From Mycobacterium neglectum (GTDB lineage Bacteria > Actinomycetota > Actinomycetes > Mycobacteriales > Mycobacteriaceae): a DNA stretch of 64,000 nucleotides. The stretch covers positions 124,001 to 188,000 of the forward strand of contig NZ_NVQE01000003.1 in NCBI RefSeq assembly GCF_002591975.1, written 5' to 3'. A program made the position numbers and the translations under genes. Below the pieces are notes generated by a model that worked only from the letters and a program-made list of their open reading frames with translations, did no database searches and was not told the origin of the DNA. This document shows positions 8,348-18,288 of the stretch, piece by piece; position 1 is the stretch's first letter; every line of letters begins with the position of its first letter.

Positions 8348-9127
8348 TCATCCACCGCAGAACTCCTCATACACCGCGGGCAGGAAGCCGGCCAGATGAT
8401 TCATCTCCTGAGCGCAGTGCACGAGGAGGTCGCGCGGGTCCGGTAGCTGATGGGCGGCAATGGGTCGAATCACCGCGTCGGCCAACATATTTCCCTTGCG
8501 TAGACCAATGTAGGGTCCGCCCATCCAGAACCGGGACCGCATCTCGGCACCGTCGGCGGTGGCCCGAACATGGTGGACGAACCAGCCGATGTCGACGGGT
8601 ACCTCCGCGGATCCCAGGCGGGCACACACCGCGACGTCTGCGCCCAGGCGGGCCGGATCGAGTCCGATCACCTGTGGTTCGACGAACTGAATCGCGGCCT
8701 TGGCGTAGGACGATCCGAGATACTCCTCGATCAACGACGTCCGGCCGACCCAGCTGCCGTCAGGACCGCTGTCAGCCCACTTCGCCGACGCGTGGGCGCG
8801 CGGATGCCACAGCTTGTAGCGCGTCGTTTCACTGCCGTGCCAGCCGAACCACCAATCCCACATCGCCGGGGTGACGCCGGGCATGGCGGTACGGACCGAA
8901 ACCTGGAATCCGCCGCCGCGCAACTGTCCGTATCCGTTTTCGGTCTGCTGGTAACCGCCGTCGAGAATGTCTCCCGCGTAATCGAACCCGAGCAGTGTCT
9001 GGTCGGCCTGCGGGCCGTGCTCGAGCGCGACGACCACATGCCGCGGCAGTTCGGCCATTTCGGGTTTGAAGTACTTGCCCCATGGGGTGTCGCCGTCACC
9101 GTCGCGGTAGCCGAGGTAGGCGCTCAT
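8348..9127 (-). CDS. DAPG-hydrolase (PhlG)-like metal-dependent C-C hydrolase
   Basis: A 259-residue protein resembling PhlG, the zinc enzyme that cleaves an acetyl carbon-carbon bond in 2,4-diacetylphloroglucinol. Candidate metal ligands are His97 and nearby His108/His112 (WHGSETTRYKLWHPRAH), Glu134/Glu135 (SLIEEYLG), and the C-terminal HxxxE pair His237/Glu241 (LLVHCAQE), in the same order as PhlG's His, Glu, His and Glu. Its ATG overlaps the upstream oxidase stop by one base (TGATG), so the two are translationally coupled and probably act in one pathway on a phenolic ketone. The true substrate is unknown. Confidence 0.72.
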   Translation of the reverse strand: MSAYLGYRDGDGDTPWGKYFKPEMAELPRHVVVALEHGPQADQTLLGFDYAGDILDGGYQQTENGYGQLRGGGFQVSVRTAMPGVTPAMWDWWFGWHGSETTRYKLWHPRAHASAKWADSGPDGSWVGRTSLIEEYLGSSYAKAAIQFVEPQVIGLDPARLGADVAVCARLGSAEVPVDIGWFVHHVRATADGAEMRSRFWMGGPYIGLRKGNMLADAVIRPIAAHQLPDPRDLLVHCAQEMNHLAGFLPAVYEEFCGG

Positions 9128-10467
9128 CAGACACGTCCCATCCACGCGTAGAACCGGCCGTCGGGATCGTATGCGGCACGCGCCTTGTCGAGCCGCGCCA
9201 TGGCCTCGTCGGTGGCGAACTTCGCCGGCCGCTTGCCGAGATTCTCGTCGGCCAACTGGATTCCGTTGGCCAGGTGCGCCATCTCGGCCATGTTGGCGCG
9301 CGGCCAGTCGGCGTACTTTTCATCGTCGGCCGCGTCCATCCAGCCTCCGTAGAGCGCCAGGTAGATCTCGGCCTCGACGCTGTACGCCATGTCCGCCCGC
9401 GCCGGTGACGGTCCCCAGTTCAGCCACAGGAAGTGCGCCGGGTGCGGCGGCATGGTCTCGAGGATGCGATGGATACCGGGCATCAAATCCTGCGCCGACG
9501 CCGACGTCCACATGTTGTCCGCGGAGTATCGGTGGTCTTCCAGGTAGTTGGCCATCACGGCCGTGTACCACGTGGGCAGATCCGTTGGCGCATAGGCAAC
9601 TTTGGCGAGCGCCTTGTCGATGGCCGGGCAGGTGCCGAGCAGCGCGAGCGCTTCCTCGGCTTCCTTCTCAGTGTCGGCGAACACCGGTGACGCCAGCAGG
9701 ATGGCGGGGCCGTCGATCCCGATGTCTGCCACGCTCTTGGTGGCGACGATCTGTAGTTCCACTCTGCGGTCCACGTCGGCACTGATGTCGCGCGCCCAGG
9801 TGAACACCTCGTCAGCGCAGTCGAAGGGGTAGGCGTACAGGCTCATGCCGCAGACAGCGGGCTTCGCGTAGAGCTTGAGATGGAAAGCCGTCACGACAGC
9901 GAAGTAGCCGGGTCCTGCGCCCCGGGCGGCGAAGTAGAGGTCAGGGTGGTTCTCGGCGTCGATGTAGAGCTTCTCTCCGTCGGCGGTGATGACGTCGAGG
10001 CCGAGCACGCTTTCGCACGCCGGCCCGTAAACCCGGCTGTTCCATCCGTAACCGCCCTGGAGCAGATAGCCGCCGATGCAGACGCCCTTGCAGTGGCCTG
10101 CGGGGAAGAACAAATCCTGGGCGTCGAGTTCGGCCGCGAGGATGCTGCCTCCCTTGCCGGGGCCTGCCACTGCGCACATCCTGTCCTTGTCAATGGTCGC
10201 CTGATCGAACCCGCTCATGTCGAGCAGCAGGCCGCCGTCCCGCAGGTGGTTGGCCGCCCAGCTGTGTCCGCCCGACCGGATTCCGACGCCGAGATTGTTG
10301 GCCTTCGCGTGGGCGAGCGCTGCAACGACGTCTTCATCGTCCAGGGCTTGGACGATCATCGCCGGATACCGGTCCGGCACCCGCTGGTTCCACACTGTCG
10401 CGCGTCGTGCGGCTTCGTAGCCGTCATCACCTCGAGCGAAGTGCCGCCCCGCTGGAAGTCCCGTCAC
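9127..10467 (-). CDS. BBE-type FAD-dependent oxidoreductase
   Basis: A 446-residue flavoprotein of the berberine-bridge-enzyme/VAO group. The FAD-binding domain contains RSGGHSW with His68 and the segment GHCKGVCIGG with Cys126, the two residues that link FAD bicovalently in this group. The C-terminal BBE motif ends RAAYDPDGRFYAW. Such enzymes oxidise alcohols, sugars or aromatic compounds with oxygen. It is the first gene of a two-gene operon with the PhlG-like hydrolase, divergent from an IclR regulator. No signal peptide is evident. Confidence 0.87.
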   Translation of the reverse strand: MTGLPAGRHFARGDDGYEAARRATVWNQRVPDRYPAMIVQALDDEDVVAALAHAKANNLGVGIRSGGHSWAANHLRDGGLLLDMSGFDQATIDKDRMCAVAGPGKGGSILAAELDAQDLFFPAGHCKGVCIGGYLLQGGYGWNSRVYGPACESVLGLDVITADGEKLYIDAENHPDLYFAARGAGPGYFAVVTAFHLKLYAKPAVCGMSLYAYPFDCADEVFTWARDISADVDRRVELQIVATKSVADIGIDGPAILLASPVFADTEKEAEEALALLGTCPAIDKALAKVAYAPTDLPTWYTAVMANYLEDHRYSADNMWTSASAQDLMPGIHRILETMPPHPAHFLWLNWGPSPARADMAYSVEAEIYLALYGGWMDAADDEKYADWPRANMAEMAHLANGIQLADENLGKRPAKFATDEAMARLDKARAAYDPDGRFYAWMGRV

Positions 10468-10478
10468 TTCTCCTCCTA

Positions 10479-10517
10479 GATTCGCATACCGAATCTTTGT
10501 GATTCGTAATGCGGATC
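10479..10517. promoter_or_regulatory. Paired palindromes between oxidase and iclR genes
   Basis: Two 17-base palindromes share one design: GATTCG-CATAC-CGAATC at 10479-10495 (perfect 6-base arms) and GATTCG-TAATG-CGGATC at 10501-10517 (one mismatch). Their centres are 22 bases apart, about two helical turns. They fill the short gap between the divergent genes and are probable operators for the IclR-type regulator. Confidence 0.72.
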
Positions 10518-10531
10518 AATATAGTGGTGGA

Positions 10532-11209
10532 ATGCGGCCTGCGGAAGAGAATCAGCCAACCGAATCCCCGCGTTCGGACGGAATTCAGGTATTGCGACGC
10601 GCTGCAGCGGCCCTCGACGAGATCGCCGCATCGCCCGGACAGCTTCGCCTGGTCGACCTGGGCGGCAGGCTCGGCCTGGCCAAGTCCACGGTGCGCAGGT
10701 TGCTGGTCGGGCTGGTCGAGATCGGGTTCGCGACCATCGACGATGACGGCCGGATCAGCCTCGGTGAACGGCTACTGGGGCTGGGCGGCGCCGACGAGGC
10801 CAGCCTGGCGACGTTGTTCCGGCCGACGCTGGACCGGTTGGCGAGCCTGACCGGAGAAACGGTCGATCTGTCGGTGCTGCGGGGGCGGCAGATGTTGTTC
10901 ATCGACCAGGTTGAGTCCGCCCACCGACTGCGAGCGGTGTCCGCAGTAGGAGTCCGGTTCCCGTTGGAGTCAACGGCCAACGGCAGGGCTGCGCTGGAAC
11001 TGCTGACCGACCCGTCCGCGGGACTCAGCGACATCGCCTTCGACCGTGACGAGCACACCGTCGGAATCTCGGCGGCGGGGATCGCCGCCAGAACGGTCAG
11101 CGGACACATCGTGGGGATCTCGGTGCCCGCGCCCACCGACCGCTTCGATGCCAATGAGAAGCGCATCGTCCACGCACTGCGTGAATGCGCGCGGTCGTTG
11201 GCTAGTTGA
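10532..11209 (+). CDS. IclR-family transcriptional regulator
   Basis: A 225-residue regulator. The winged helix-turn-helix lies at about residues 17-75 (LRLVDLGGRLGLAKSTVRRL), followed by the IclR effector domain (LASLTGETVDLSVLRGRQML, ...RTVSGHIVGISVPAPTDRF). It faces the BBE oxidase/PhlG-like operon across paired palindromes and likely controls it in response to an aromatic or acid ligand. ATG 10532 (MRPAEENQ) is preferred; GTG 10499 would start inside the first operator half. The 3' end overlaps the convergent methyltransferase gene by 8 bases. Confidence 0.88.
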   Translation: MRPAEENQPTESPRSDGIQVLRRAAAALDEIAASPGQLRLVDLGGRLGLAKSTVRRLLVGLVEIGFATIDDDGRISLGERLLGLGGADEASLATLFRPTLDRLASLTGETVDLSVLRGRQMLFIDQVESAHRLRAVSAVGVRFPLESTANGRAALELLTDPSAGLSDIAFDRDEHTVGISAAGIAARTVSGHIVGISVPAPTDRFDANEKRIVHALRECARSLAS

Positions 11210-11873
11210 CCAACGCGACCGCGAAGCCGTCCCACCCCTTGGCCCCGACTGTCTGAATCGCGGCCGTGTCGAGCCGCGGATGCTCGCCCATCATCTGCAG
11301 CATGTCGCGAACGGCGCGGGCCTGGTGGTCGTCCGCTGCGGGATCCAGCACCCGTCCGAACCGAGCGATGTTGTCCACCAGGATGATTGATCCCGGATGG
11401 CTCAGGTTGATCGCCCACTCGACGTAGGCGATGTTGTTCTCCTTGTCGGCGTCGATGAATGACAGATCGAAGATCTCGCCACGCTCGGCCAGGCCCGGCA
11501 GGCTGTCGAGGGCAGCACCGACGATCACCTCCACGCGATCGGCGACACCCGCACGCGCGAGGTTCTGGCGTGCGACGTCAGCGTGGGCGGGTTCGTACTC
11601 CAGTGTGACGACGCGACCGGACGGACCGACGGCACGGGCAAGGTTGATGGTGCTGTAGCCGGCCAGCGTGCCGATCTCCAAGACCCGGGTGACGCGCGCC
11701 GCCGTGGCAAGCAGATACAGCAGCTTGCCGTGTTGCGCGGATACCTCGATGGCGGGCATTCCCGCGGCATCGGCCGCCTCCCGCGTGGCCGTCAGCGCAT
11801 CGTCTTCGGTGCGCAGCACACTGTTGAAGAGCTGATCAAGCGCCTTGGGGTCTGGCTCTTCCACGTGGGACAC
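11202..11873 (-). CDS. SAM-dependent O-methyltransferase (Rv0187-like)
   Basis: A 223-residue class I methyltransferase of the caffeoyl-CoA/catechol O-methyltransferase family. The SAM motif is VLEIGTLAGYSTINLARAVG, with the metal-binding FIDADKENN and ILVDN segments. It closely matches M. tuberculosis Rv0187 in order and sequence type. GTG 11873 begins VSHVEEPDPKALDQLF, one base after the stop of the metallopeptidase gene, consistent with an operon. Physiological substrate unknown. Confidence 0.88.
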   Translation of the reverse strand: MSHVEEPDPKALDQLFNSVLRTEDDALTATREAADAAGMPAIEVSAQHGKLLYLLATAARVTRVLEIGTLAGYSTINLARAVGPSGRVVTLEYEPAHADVARQNLARAGVADRVEVIVGAALDSLPGLAERGEIFDLSFIDADKENNIAYVEWAINLSHPGSIILVDNIARFGRVLDPAADDHQARAVRDMLQMMGEHPRLDTAAIQTVGAKGWDGFAVALVN

Positions 11874-11874
11874 G

Positions 11875-12369
11875 TTATCGCACACCCTCTTTCGCGTACA
11901 CCACGCGGAGAACATGCTCGACCTCCGGCCCCATGACCACCCCAGCCAGTTCGCAGAAGGTGGCGACGAATTCGCGTCCATGGGGCGGCTCGGCGTCGCA
12001 GAGGTGGTGGGCGACCTCGTGCAGCACCACCAGTTCGCGCAGCGCCCACGTCGTGCGTCCCTCCGGAACGGCGATCCCAGCGCCGTCAGCGTCACGCTCG
12101 TAATGCGCCGCGGTCACCCCGCGCCGGGCGCGCACAGCCAACGGTCGGATGCCGGGCCAACGTTCGCCGACGGCCGCCATCGCGAGCACGTCATCGACAT
12201 AGCGCTGCACCGAAACCGACGACGCGAACCGGCCCTCCGGCGGCAGTGTCAACTGCGTACCGAAGAACTCGACGACGCGGTTGCCGTGCTCGTGGGCCCG
12301 GTCGAACAGCGTCCGAACGAACTCCTCGGCGGCATAGACCTTCCCCCGCTGGGTGTCTCTGACGCTCAC
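11875..12369 (-). CDS. Putative zinc metallohydrolase, TIGR04338 type (Rv0185-like)
   Basis: A 164-residue actinobacterial protein with a zinc motif HEVAHHL followed at short distance by a further His (PPHGREF), the arrangement of the TIGR04338 metallohydrolase family. The N-terminal part (RDTQRGKVYAAEEFVRTLF) is typical of the same family. GTG 12369 overlaps the DUF2786 gene's stop as GTGA, so the two are translationally coupled. Function unknown; the SprT-like motif suggests peptidase activity. Confidence 0.83.
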   Translation of the reverse strand: MSVRDTQRGKVYAAEEFVRTLFDRAHEHGNRVVEFFGTQLTLPPEGRFASSVSVQRYVDDVLAMAAVGERWPGIRPLAVRARRGVTAAHYERDADGAGIAVPEGRTTWALRELVVLHEVAHHLCDAEPPHGREFVATFCELAGVVMGPEVEHVLRVVYAKEGVR

Positions 12370-13118
12370 CTCTCCAGAGCCGAACGCTTTCCACCCAGCT
12401 CCGCGGTGCCGCCGAGCCGGGCCTTGCGGCCGGCACGATCGCCCGCACGCCGCGCCGCCGACGAGTAACCCGCTGTTGCGCTGGTCGCCCGCCACGTCCC
12501 CCGGGCCGCTGAAGTCTCCTTGTAGAAGTCCTTGAGCTCGATGTCCTTGTTCCGCAACGCGAGAGCGGTGCCCGGCTTCCTGCGCCAGCGTCCTCCCCTG
12601 GCCTCCCGCTGAGCCTCTTCGCGTGCCTCGGACAGCCGCTTGCCGATGCGCACGCCGAAGGCGAGTTGAAAGTTGATGCGCGCGGTGATCGTGGGGGTCG
12701 GCCGGTGGGCGCCCGACGCGATGTAGGCCTCAGACGCGCGCACCATCTGCATCACCAGGCTGGCGTAGAGCGCATGGCTGGCGTCGATGTCCTCACCGAA
12801 GCCATAGGCGTAGACGAACGTCGAGTTCGATGCGACGTCACACTTCACATCGTTGGCCATCGCGATCACCGTGAACAGCTGGACATAGGTGCGCAGGCCG
12901 CGCGCGCCCGCGTTGCCGATCGTGATGGTGCGCTGCTCTGGCATCTGCGCCTTGGTCCGGTTGGACGAATGGGACCGTGCGACGGCCAGGTCGATCGACG
13001 TCGCCGTGGCGAGCCGCTGAGCCGCGGCCATGAAGGCGTCGGCCTCGTGGGTGTTGTCGGTCCCCTCGGCCTGGCGCAGCAGAGCGGCGATACGCGCCAG
13101 CATCTTGTCGTCACTCAT
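12366..13118 (-). CDS. DUF2786 domain protein (Rv0184-like)
   Basis: A 250-residue protein whose first 45 residues (DDKMLARIAALLRQAEGTDN, then HEADAFMAAAQRLA) match the DUF2786 domain. A longer conserved middle follows, and the C-terminus is basic and Arg/Ala-rich (RAGDRAGRKARLGG), suggesting nucleic-acid contact. It forms a coupled pair with the metallohydrolase gene. Function unknown; the pairing is conserved in mycobacteria from the M. tuberculosis Rv0184-Rv0185 order. Confidence 0.8.
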   Translation of the reverse strand: MSDDKMLARIAALLRQAEGTDNTHEADAFMAAAQRLATATSIDLAVARSHSSNRTKAQMPEQRTITIGNAGARGLRTYVQLFTVIAMANDVKCDVASNSTFVYAYGFGEDIDASHALYASLVMQMVRASEAYIASGAHRPTPTITARINFQLAFGVRIGKRLSEAREEAQREARGGRWRRKPGTALALRNKDIELKDFYKETSAARGTWRATSATAGYSSAARRAGDRAGRKARLGGTAELGGKRSALER

Positions 13119-13167
13119 GCGCGATCCCGCTCCGCTTCTCGCTGACCCTCATGGCGCCAGATTAGGT

Positions 13168-15005
<1,838 letters not shown>

Positions 15006-15030
15006 CTAACGGGCCGCCAAAGATCCGGAG

Positions 15031-16062
15031 GTGACGGTTGGCCCCGCCTTGTCGGATGCACTGACTAAGCTCGGCGAGGTGACAGTCTTGGCCCACAATC
15101 TCGACGACGGCAGCGCCGAGGACGCCTTCCTGACTGATGCCCAGCGGTATCGCCGGGAGCTACTCGCCCACTGTTATCGAATGACCGGTTCGCTGCATGA
15201 CGCCGAGGATCTGGTGCAGGAAACGTATTTGCGGGCGTGGAAGTCGTACAAGGGTTTCCAGGGTAAATCGTCGGTGCGCACGTGGCTGTACCGGATCGCG
15301 ACCAACACTTGTCTGACGGCTCTGGACAGCCGCAAGCGGCGGCCGCTTCCGACCGGGCTCGGCGCACCCAGTTCGGATCCCGTCGACGACATCGTCGCGC
15401 GCGAAGAGGTGCCGTGGCTCGAGCCCATTCCCGACGATTCGACGGATCCGTCGAACATCGTGGGCTCCCGCGAATCGGTGCGGCTGGCGTTCGTCGCGGC
15501 GCTGCAACATCTGTCCGCTCGGCAGCGCGCGGTGCTGGTGTTGCGAGAGGTGCTGCAGTGGAAGGCCGCGGAGGTCGCCGATGCGATCGGCTCCTCGACG
15601 GCGGCGGTGAACAGCCTGCTGCAGCGGGCTCGTGCGCAACTCGACGCTGTCGGCCTCAGCGAGGACGACCATCTCCGGGTGCCGGAGTCGCAGGAGGCGC
15701 AGGATCTGCTGACGCGCTACATCGACGCGTTCGAGAGCTATGACATGGACAAGCTCGTCGAGTTGTTCACCGCCGACGCCGTGTGGGAGATGCCGCCGTT
15801 CGACGGTTGGTATGAGGGGCCGGAGAACATCGTCTTGCTGTCGAAGACGCATTGCCCGGCCGAACTACCCGGCGATATGCGATTGATCCGCACGGTGGCC
15901 AATGGCCAGCCGGCCGGAGCGATGTACATGCGCAATCGCGAGACCGGGGCGCACGAGCCGTTCCAGATGCATGTCCTCGCCGTCACCGACGAAGGCATCT
16001 CCCATGTGGTCGCTTTTCACATGGAGTCGTTCGAGAAGTGGGGCTTACCCGCCACGCTCTGA
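15031..16062 (+). CDS. sigG: ECF sigma factor SigG with SnoaL-like C-terminus
   Basis: A 343-residue extracytoplasmic-function sigma factor. Region 2 is ELLAHCYRMTGSLHDAEDLV plus WLYRIATNTCLTALD; region 4 is LSARQRAVLVLREVLQWKAA with helix-turn-helix VADAIGSSTAAVNSLLQRAR. A SnoaL/NTF2-like domain fills residues 225-340 (YIDAFESYDMDKLVELFTAD), typical of this ECF type. It closely matches M. tuberculosis SigG, including RRPLPTGLG. No anti-sigma gene adjoins it; the SnoaL domain may supply the control. The GTG at 15031 leaves only 34 bases to the lipase start; GTG 15079 is an alternative. Confidence 0.92.
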   Translation: MTVGPALSDALTKLGEVTVLAHNLDDGSAEDAFLTDAQRYRRELLAHCYRMTGSLHDAEDLVQETYLRAWKSYKGFQGKSSVRTWLYRIATNTCLTALDSRKRRPLPTGLGAPSSDPVDDIVAREEVPWLEPIPDDSTDPSNIVGSRESVRLAFVAALQHLSARQRAVLVLREVLQWKAAEVADAIGSSTAAVNSLLQRARAQLDAVGLSEDDHLRVPESQEAQDLLTRYIDAFESYDMDKLVELFTADAVWEMPPFDGWYEGPENIVLLSKTHCPAELPGDMRLIRTVANGQPAGAMYMRNRETGAHEPFQMHVLAVTDEGISHVVAFHMESFEKWGLPATL

Positions 16063-16069
16063 GTTGCCG

Positions 16070-16123
16070 AATGGCCACTTATGCCACGCTTTTTCCGAGA
16101 ATCCGTCCGACAATTGGCCACTC
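16070..16123 (-). repeat. 54-bp inverted repeat, copy 1 (nuclease 3' end)
   Basis: On the minus strand this runs from GAGTGGCCAATTGTC to GCATAAGTGGCCATT. The outer 15 bases at each end are identical to copy 2 at 17027-17080, which lies in the opposite orientation; the 24-base middle has diverged. It covers the last 14 codons and the stop of the nuclease gene (EWPIVGRILGKSVA). Each copy contains TGGCCA twice. Confidence 0.85.
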
Positions 16124-16963
16124 GGCGCCGGCCTGCAGTAGCGCCTCGCAGGTCCGCGCGACAACCACCCGCCGTCGATACCGCAGCAGGTCCGCGCCGA
16201 CACGGATGATCACCCACCCGCGAGCCGACAAATCGGCGTACTTCTCGATGTCTCTTGCTCGGATGTCCGGATCTTCCCAATGTTGTGGACCGTCGTACTC
16301 CAGGCCGACCTTGAAATCTTCGTAACCCATGTCGACGCGCCATCGACCTACGCAGATCTGCGTTCGCGGTCTGGGCAATCCGGCATCCACGAGCACCAAC
16401 CTCGTGCGCGTCTCCTGAGGTGACTCCGCGCCGCCGTCCATGAGGTCCAGCACCTCACGCAGTTGGACGAGGCCACGCACTCCGGGATGTCGATCCACGA
16501 GCGGCCAAATGCGCGAAGGTGTCAATCCGGTCGCGTTCGCAAGCGCATCGATTCGAATGACCGCAGCGATACGTCTCCCACGCCGGCCGAGGTCGAACGC
16601 GGTACGCGCAGGCGTAGTCACGTTGATGTCGTGCAACACCGTCGCTTCGTCGGCGAGTAATTCGTCCCGGTGGATCAGGATGCCGTTGGCCTGCTTGCCG
16701 TTACGCCGGAACAACTCCGCAGGCAAATCGGCGTCGATCCATTTCGCCCCATGCAGGGCTGCGGCCGACAATCCGCCCAGCGTCGCTTGGCGCCCGGACC
16801 AGAGCCACGCTGCGACCGCTCGCGACTCCGCCGTCATCTCCGTGCCTCGTGCAAGGTAGACATCGCGGTAGATCCTGTCGTACCCCCTACGCAGTCCACG
16901 CTCGCTGACCGCCCCGCTCCGCAACGCTTCGGTACCCAGAAATGGCCATTCGGTGTCCCCCAT
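16079..16963 (-). CDS. AbiEi/DUF559-like mycobacterial paralogue-family protein, PD-(D/E)XK nuclease-like
   Basis: A 294-residue member of a multi-copy mycobacterial family. Residues 5-60 (FLGTEALRSGAVSERGLRRG) resemble the AbiEi antitoxin-type N-terminal domain. The C-terminus (residues 181-262) looks like a DUF559/Vsr-type nuclease: SPQETRTRL, Asp211 in RWRVDMGY, Glu222 and Asp224 in GLEYDGPQH, then RDIEKYADLSARGW. These are the acidic residues expected of a PD-(D/E)XK site. ATG 16963 (MGDTEWPFLG) was chosen because the open frame upstream runs into a repeat and the dehydrogenase promoter. The gene is bounded by inverted 54-bp repeats. Not part of the M. tuberculosis order. Confidence 0.75.
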   Translation of the reverse strand: MGDTEWPFLGTEALRSGAVSERGLRRGYDRIYRDVYLARGTEMTAESRAVAAWLWSGRQATLGGLSAAALHGAKWIDADLPAELFRRNGKQANGILIHRDELLADEATVLHDINVTTPARTAFDLGRRGRRIAAVIRIDALANATGLTPSRIWPLVDRHPGVRGLVQLREVLDLMDGGAESPQETRTRLVLVDAGLPRPRTQICVGRWRVDMGYEDFKVGLEYDGPQHWEDPDIRARDIEKYADLSARGWVIIRVGADLLRYRRRVVVARTCEALLQAGAEWPIVGRILGKSVA

Positions 16964-17026
16964 GGGCACACCGTCGTGGCGCCGACCGACACGAACCCCC
17001 GCGGCTAGCTCGTTTATCCACAGGCT

Positions 17027-17080
17027 GAGTGGCCAATTGTCCGACGCTCTTGCCCGGAAACCGTCGCATAAGTGGCCATT
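17027..17080 (+). repeat. 54-bp inverted repeat, copy 2 (between nuclease and ADH genes)
   Basis: Starts GAGTGGCCAATTGTC and ends GCATAAGTGGCCATT, pointing away from the nuclease gene like copy 1. In the matching frame it reads EWPIVRRSCPETVA then TAA, echoing the nuclease C-terminus EWPIVGRILGKSVA-stop. It may be either a mobile repeat or the tail of a decayed second nuclease gene. The rest of the 200-base gap (16964-17163) must also hold the dehydrogenase promoter; nothing else was seen in it. Confidence 0.85.
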
Positions 17081-17163
17081 GGGCGATAGGGGATAGCGCG
17101 CGAATACCCAGCTCAATGCTGTGATTGGCACCAGTTCTGCAACGTGTTCTATCATTTCCCGGC

Positions 17164-18288
17164 ATGAAGACCAAGGGCGCTCTGCTTTGGGAGCTGAACA
17201 CGCCGTTCCGCATCGATGAGATCGAGATCGGCGACCCCGTCGACGATGAGGTGCAGATCCGCGTGCACGCCGCGGGCATGTGCCACTCCGACTACCACCT
17301 GACCACCGGCGCCACCCCGATCGCGCTGCCCGCACTGGGCGGTCACGAGGGCGCCGGCGTCGTCACCAAGGTCGGCCGCAATGTGAAGGGCATCGAGGAG
17401 GGCGACCACGTCATCCTCGCGTTCATCCCCGCATGCGGTGAATGTCCGCCGTGTCTCAAGGGCTACCGCTCACTGTGCGACCGCGGCGCCCTCCTACTCG
17501 GCGGCAAGGCCATCGCTGACGGCACTTCTCGGGTGCACGCGGGCACCACCGAGGTCTCGCCGATGAACCTGCTCGGCACCTTCGCGCCGTACATGACGAT
17601 CCACAAGGACTCCGTCGTCAAGATCGACAAGGACATCCCCTTCGAGAGCGCCGCGATCATGGGCTGCGCGGTGCCGACGGGTTTCGGGTCGGCCACCAAT
17701 GTCGCCGAGGTCCAACCCGGCGAGACCGTGGCGATCATCGGCGTCGGCGGCATCGGCATGAGCGCACTGCAGGGTGCGGTCATTTCGGGCGCCAAGAACG
17801 TCATTGCGATCGATCCGAACGAATGGAAGCGCGATCAGGCGATCAAGTTCGGCGCGACGCATGTCTACCCGTCGATGGCCGAGGCCATCGCGCCGATGAT
17901 CGATGTCACCCACGGCTTGATGGCCGACAAGACGATCATCGCCGTCGGGGACATGAGGGGCGAGTACATCGAAGAGGCCATGATCCTGACAGCCAAGACC
18001 GGCACCTGCGTCCTGACCGGCATGGGTTCGATGATGGACGCCGACGTCAAGCTCAACATGTTCCTGTTCACCATGTTGCAGAAGACGTTGAAGGGCAACA
18101 TCTTCGGCGGCGGCAGTTCGCACGTCGAAACGCCGAAGCTCACCGGGCTGTACAAGGCGGGTCTGCTCAACATCGACGACATGGTGACCAGGACCTACCG
18201 CCTCGAGGACATCAACAAGGGCTACCAGGACATGCTCGACGGCAACAACATCCGCGGTGTCATCACGTTCGATGAGGCGGACTGGTAG
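17164..18288 (+). CDS. NDMA-dependent alcohol dehydrogenase (AdhB-like)
   Basis: A 374-residue zinc-dependent medium-chain dehydrogenase. The catalytic zinc region is AAGMCHSDYH and GGHEGAGVV; the structural zinc loop is CGECPPCLKGYRSLC; the nucleotide fold is IIGVGGIGMSALQGA. MKTKGALLWELN and NIFGGGSSH mark the NDMA-dependent class, whose tightly bound NAD is recycled by an external, mycofactocin-linked acceptor. M. tuberculosis Rv0761c is similar, and the true Rv0162c-like ADH is the separate gene at 44677. The 3' end overlaps the convergent marR gene by 26 bases. No mycofactocin genes are in the window. Confidence 0.9.
   Translation: MKTKGALLWELNTPFRIDEIEIGDPVDDEVQIRVHAAGMCHSDYHLTTGATPIALPALGGHEGAGVVTKVGRNVKGIEEGDHVILAFIPACGECPPCLKGYRSLCDRGALLLGGKAIADGTSRVHAGTTEVSPMNLLGTFAPYMTIHKDSVVKIDKDIPFESAAIMGCAVPTGFGSATNVAEVQPGETVAIIGVGGIGMSALQGAVISGAKNVIAIDPNEWKRDQAIKFGATHVYPSMAEAIAPMIDVTHGLMADKTIIAVGDMRGEYIEEAMILTAKTGTCVLTGMGSMMDADVKLNMFLFTMLQKTLKGNIFGGGSSHVETPKLTGLYKAGLLNIDDMVTRTYRLEDINKGYQDMLDGNNIRGVITFDEADW

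Noticed and set aside
16964..17335. Upstream extension of the nuclease reading frame
   Set aside because: It runs through repeat copy 2 and the dehydrogenase start; the family's conserved N-terminus begins at 16963.
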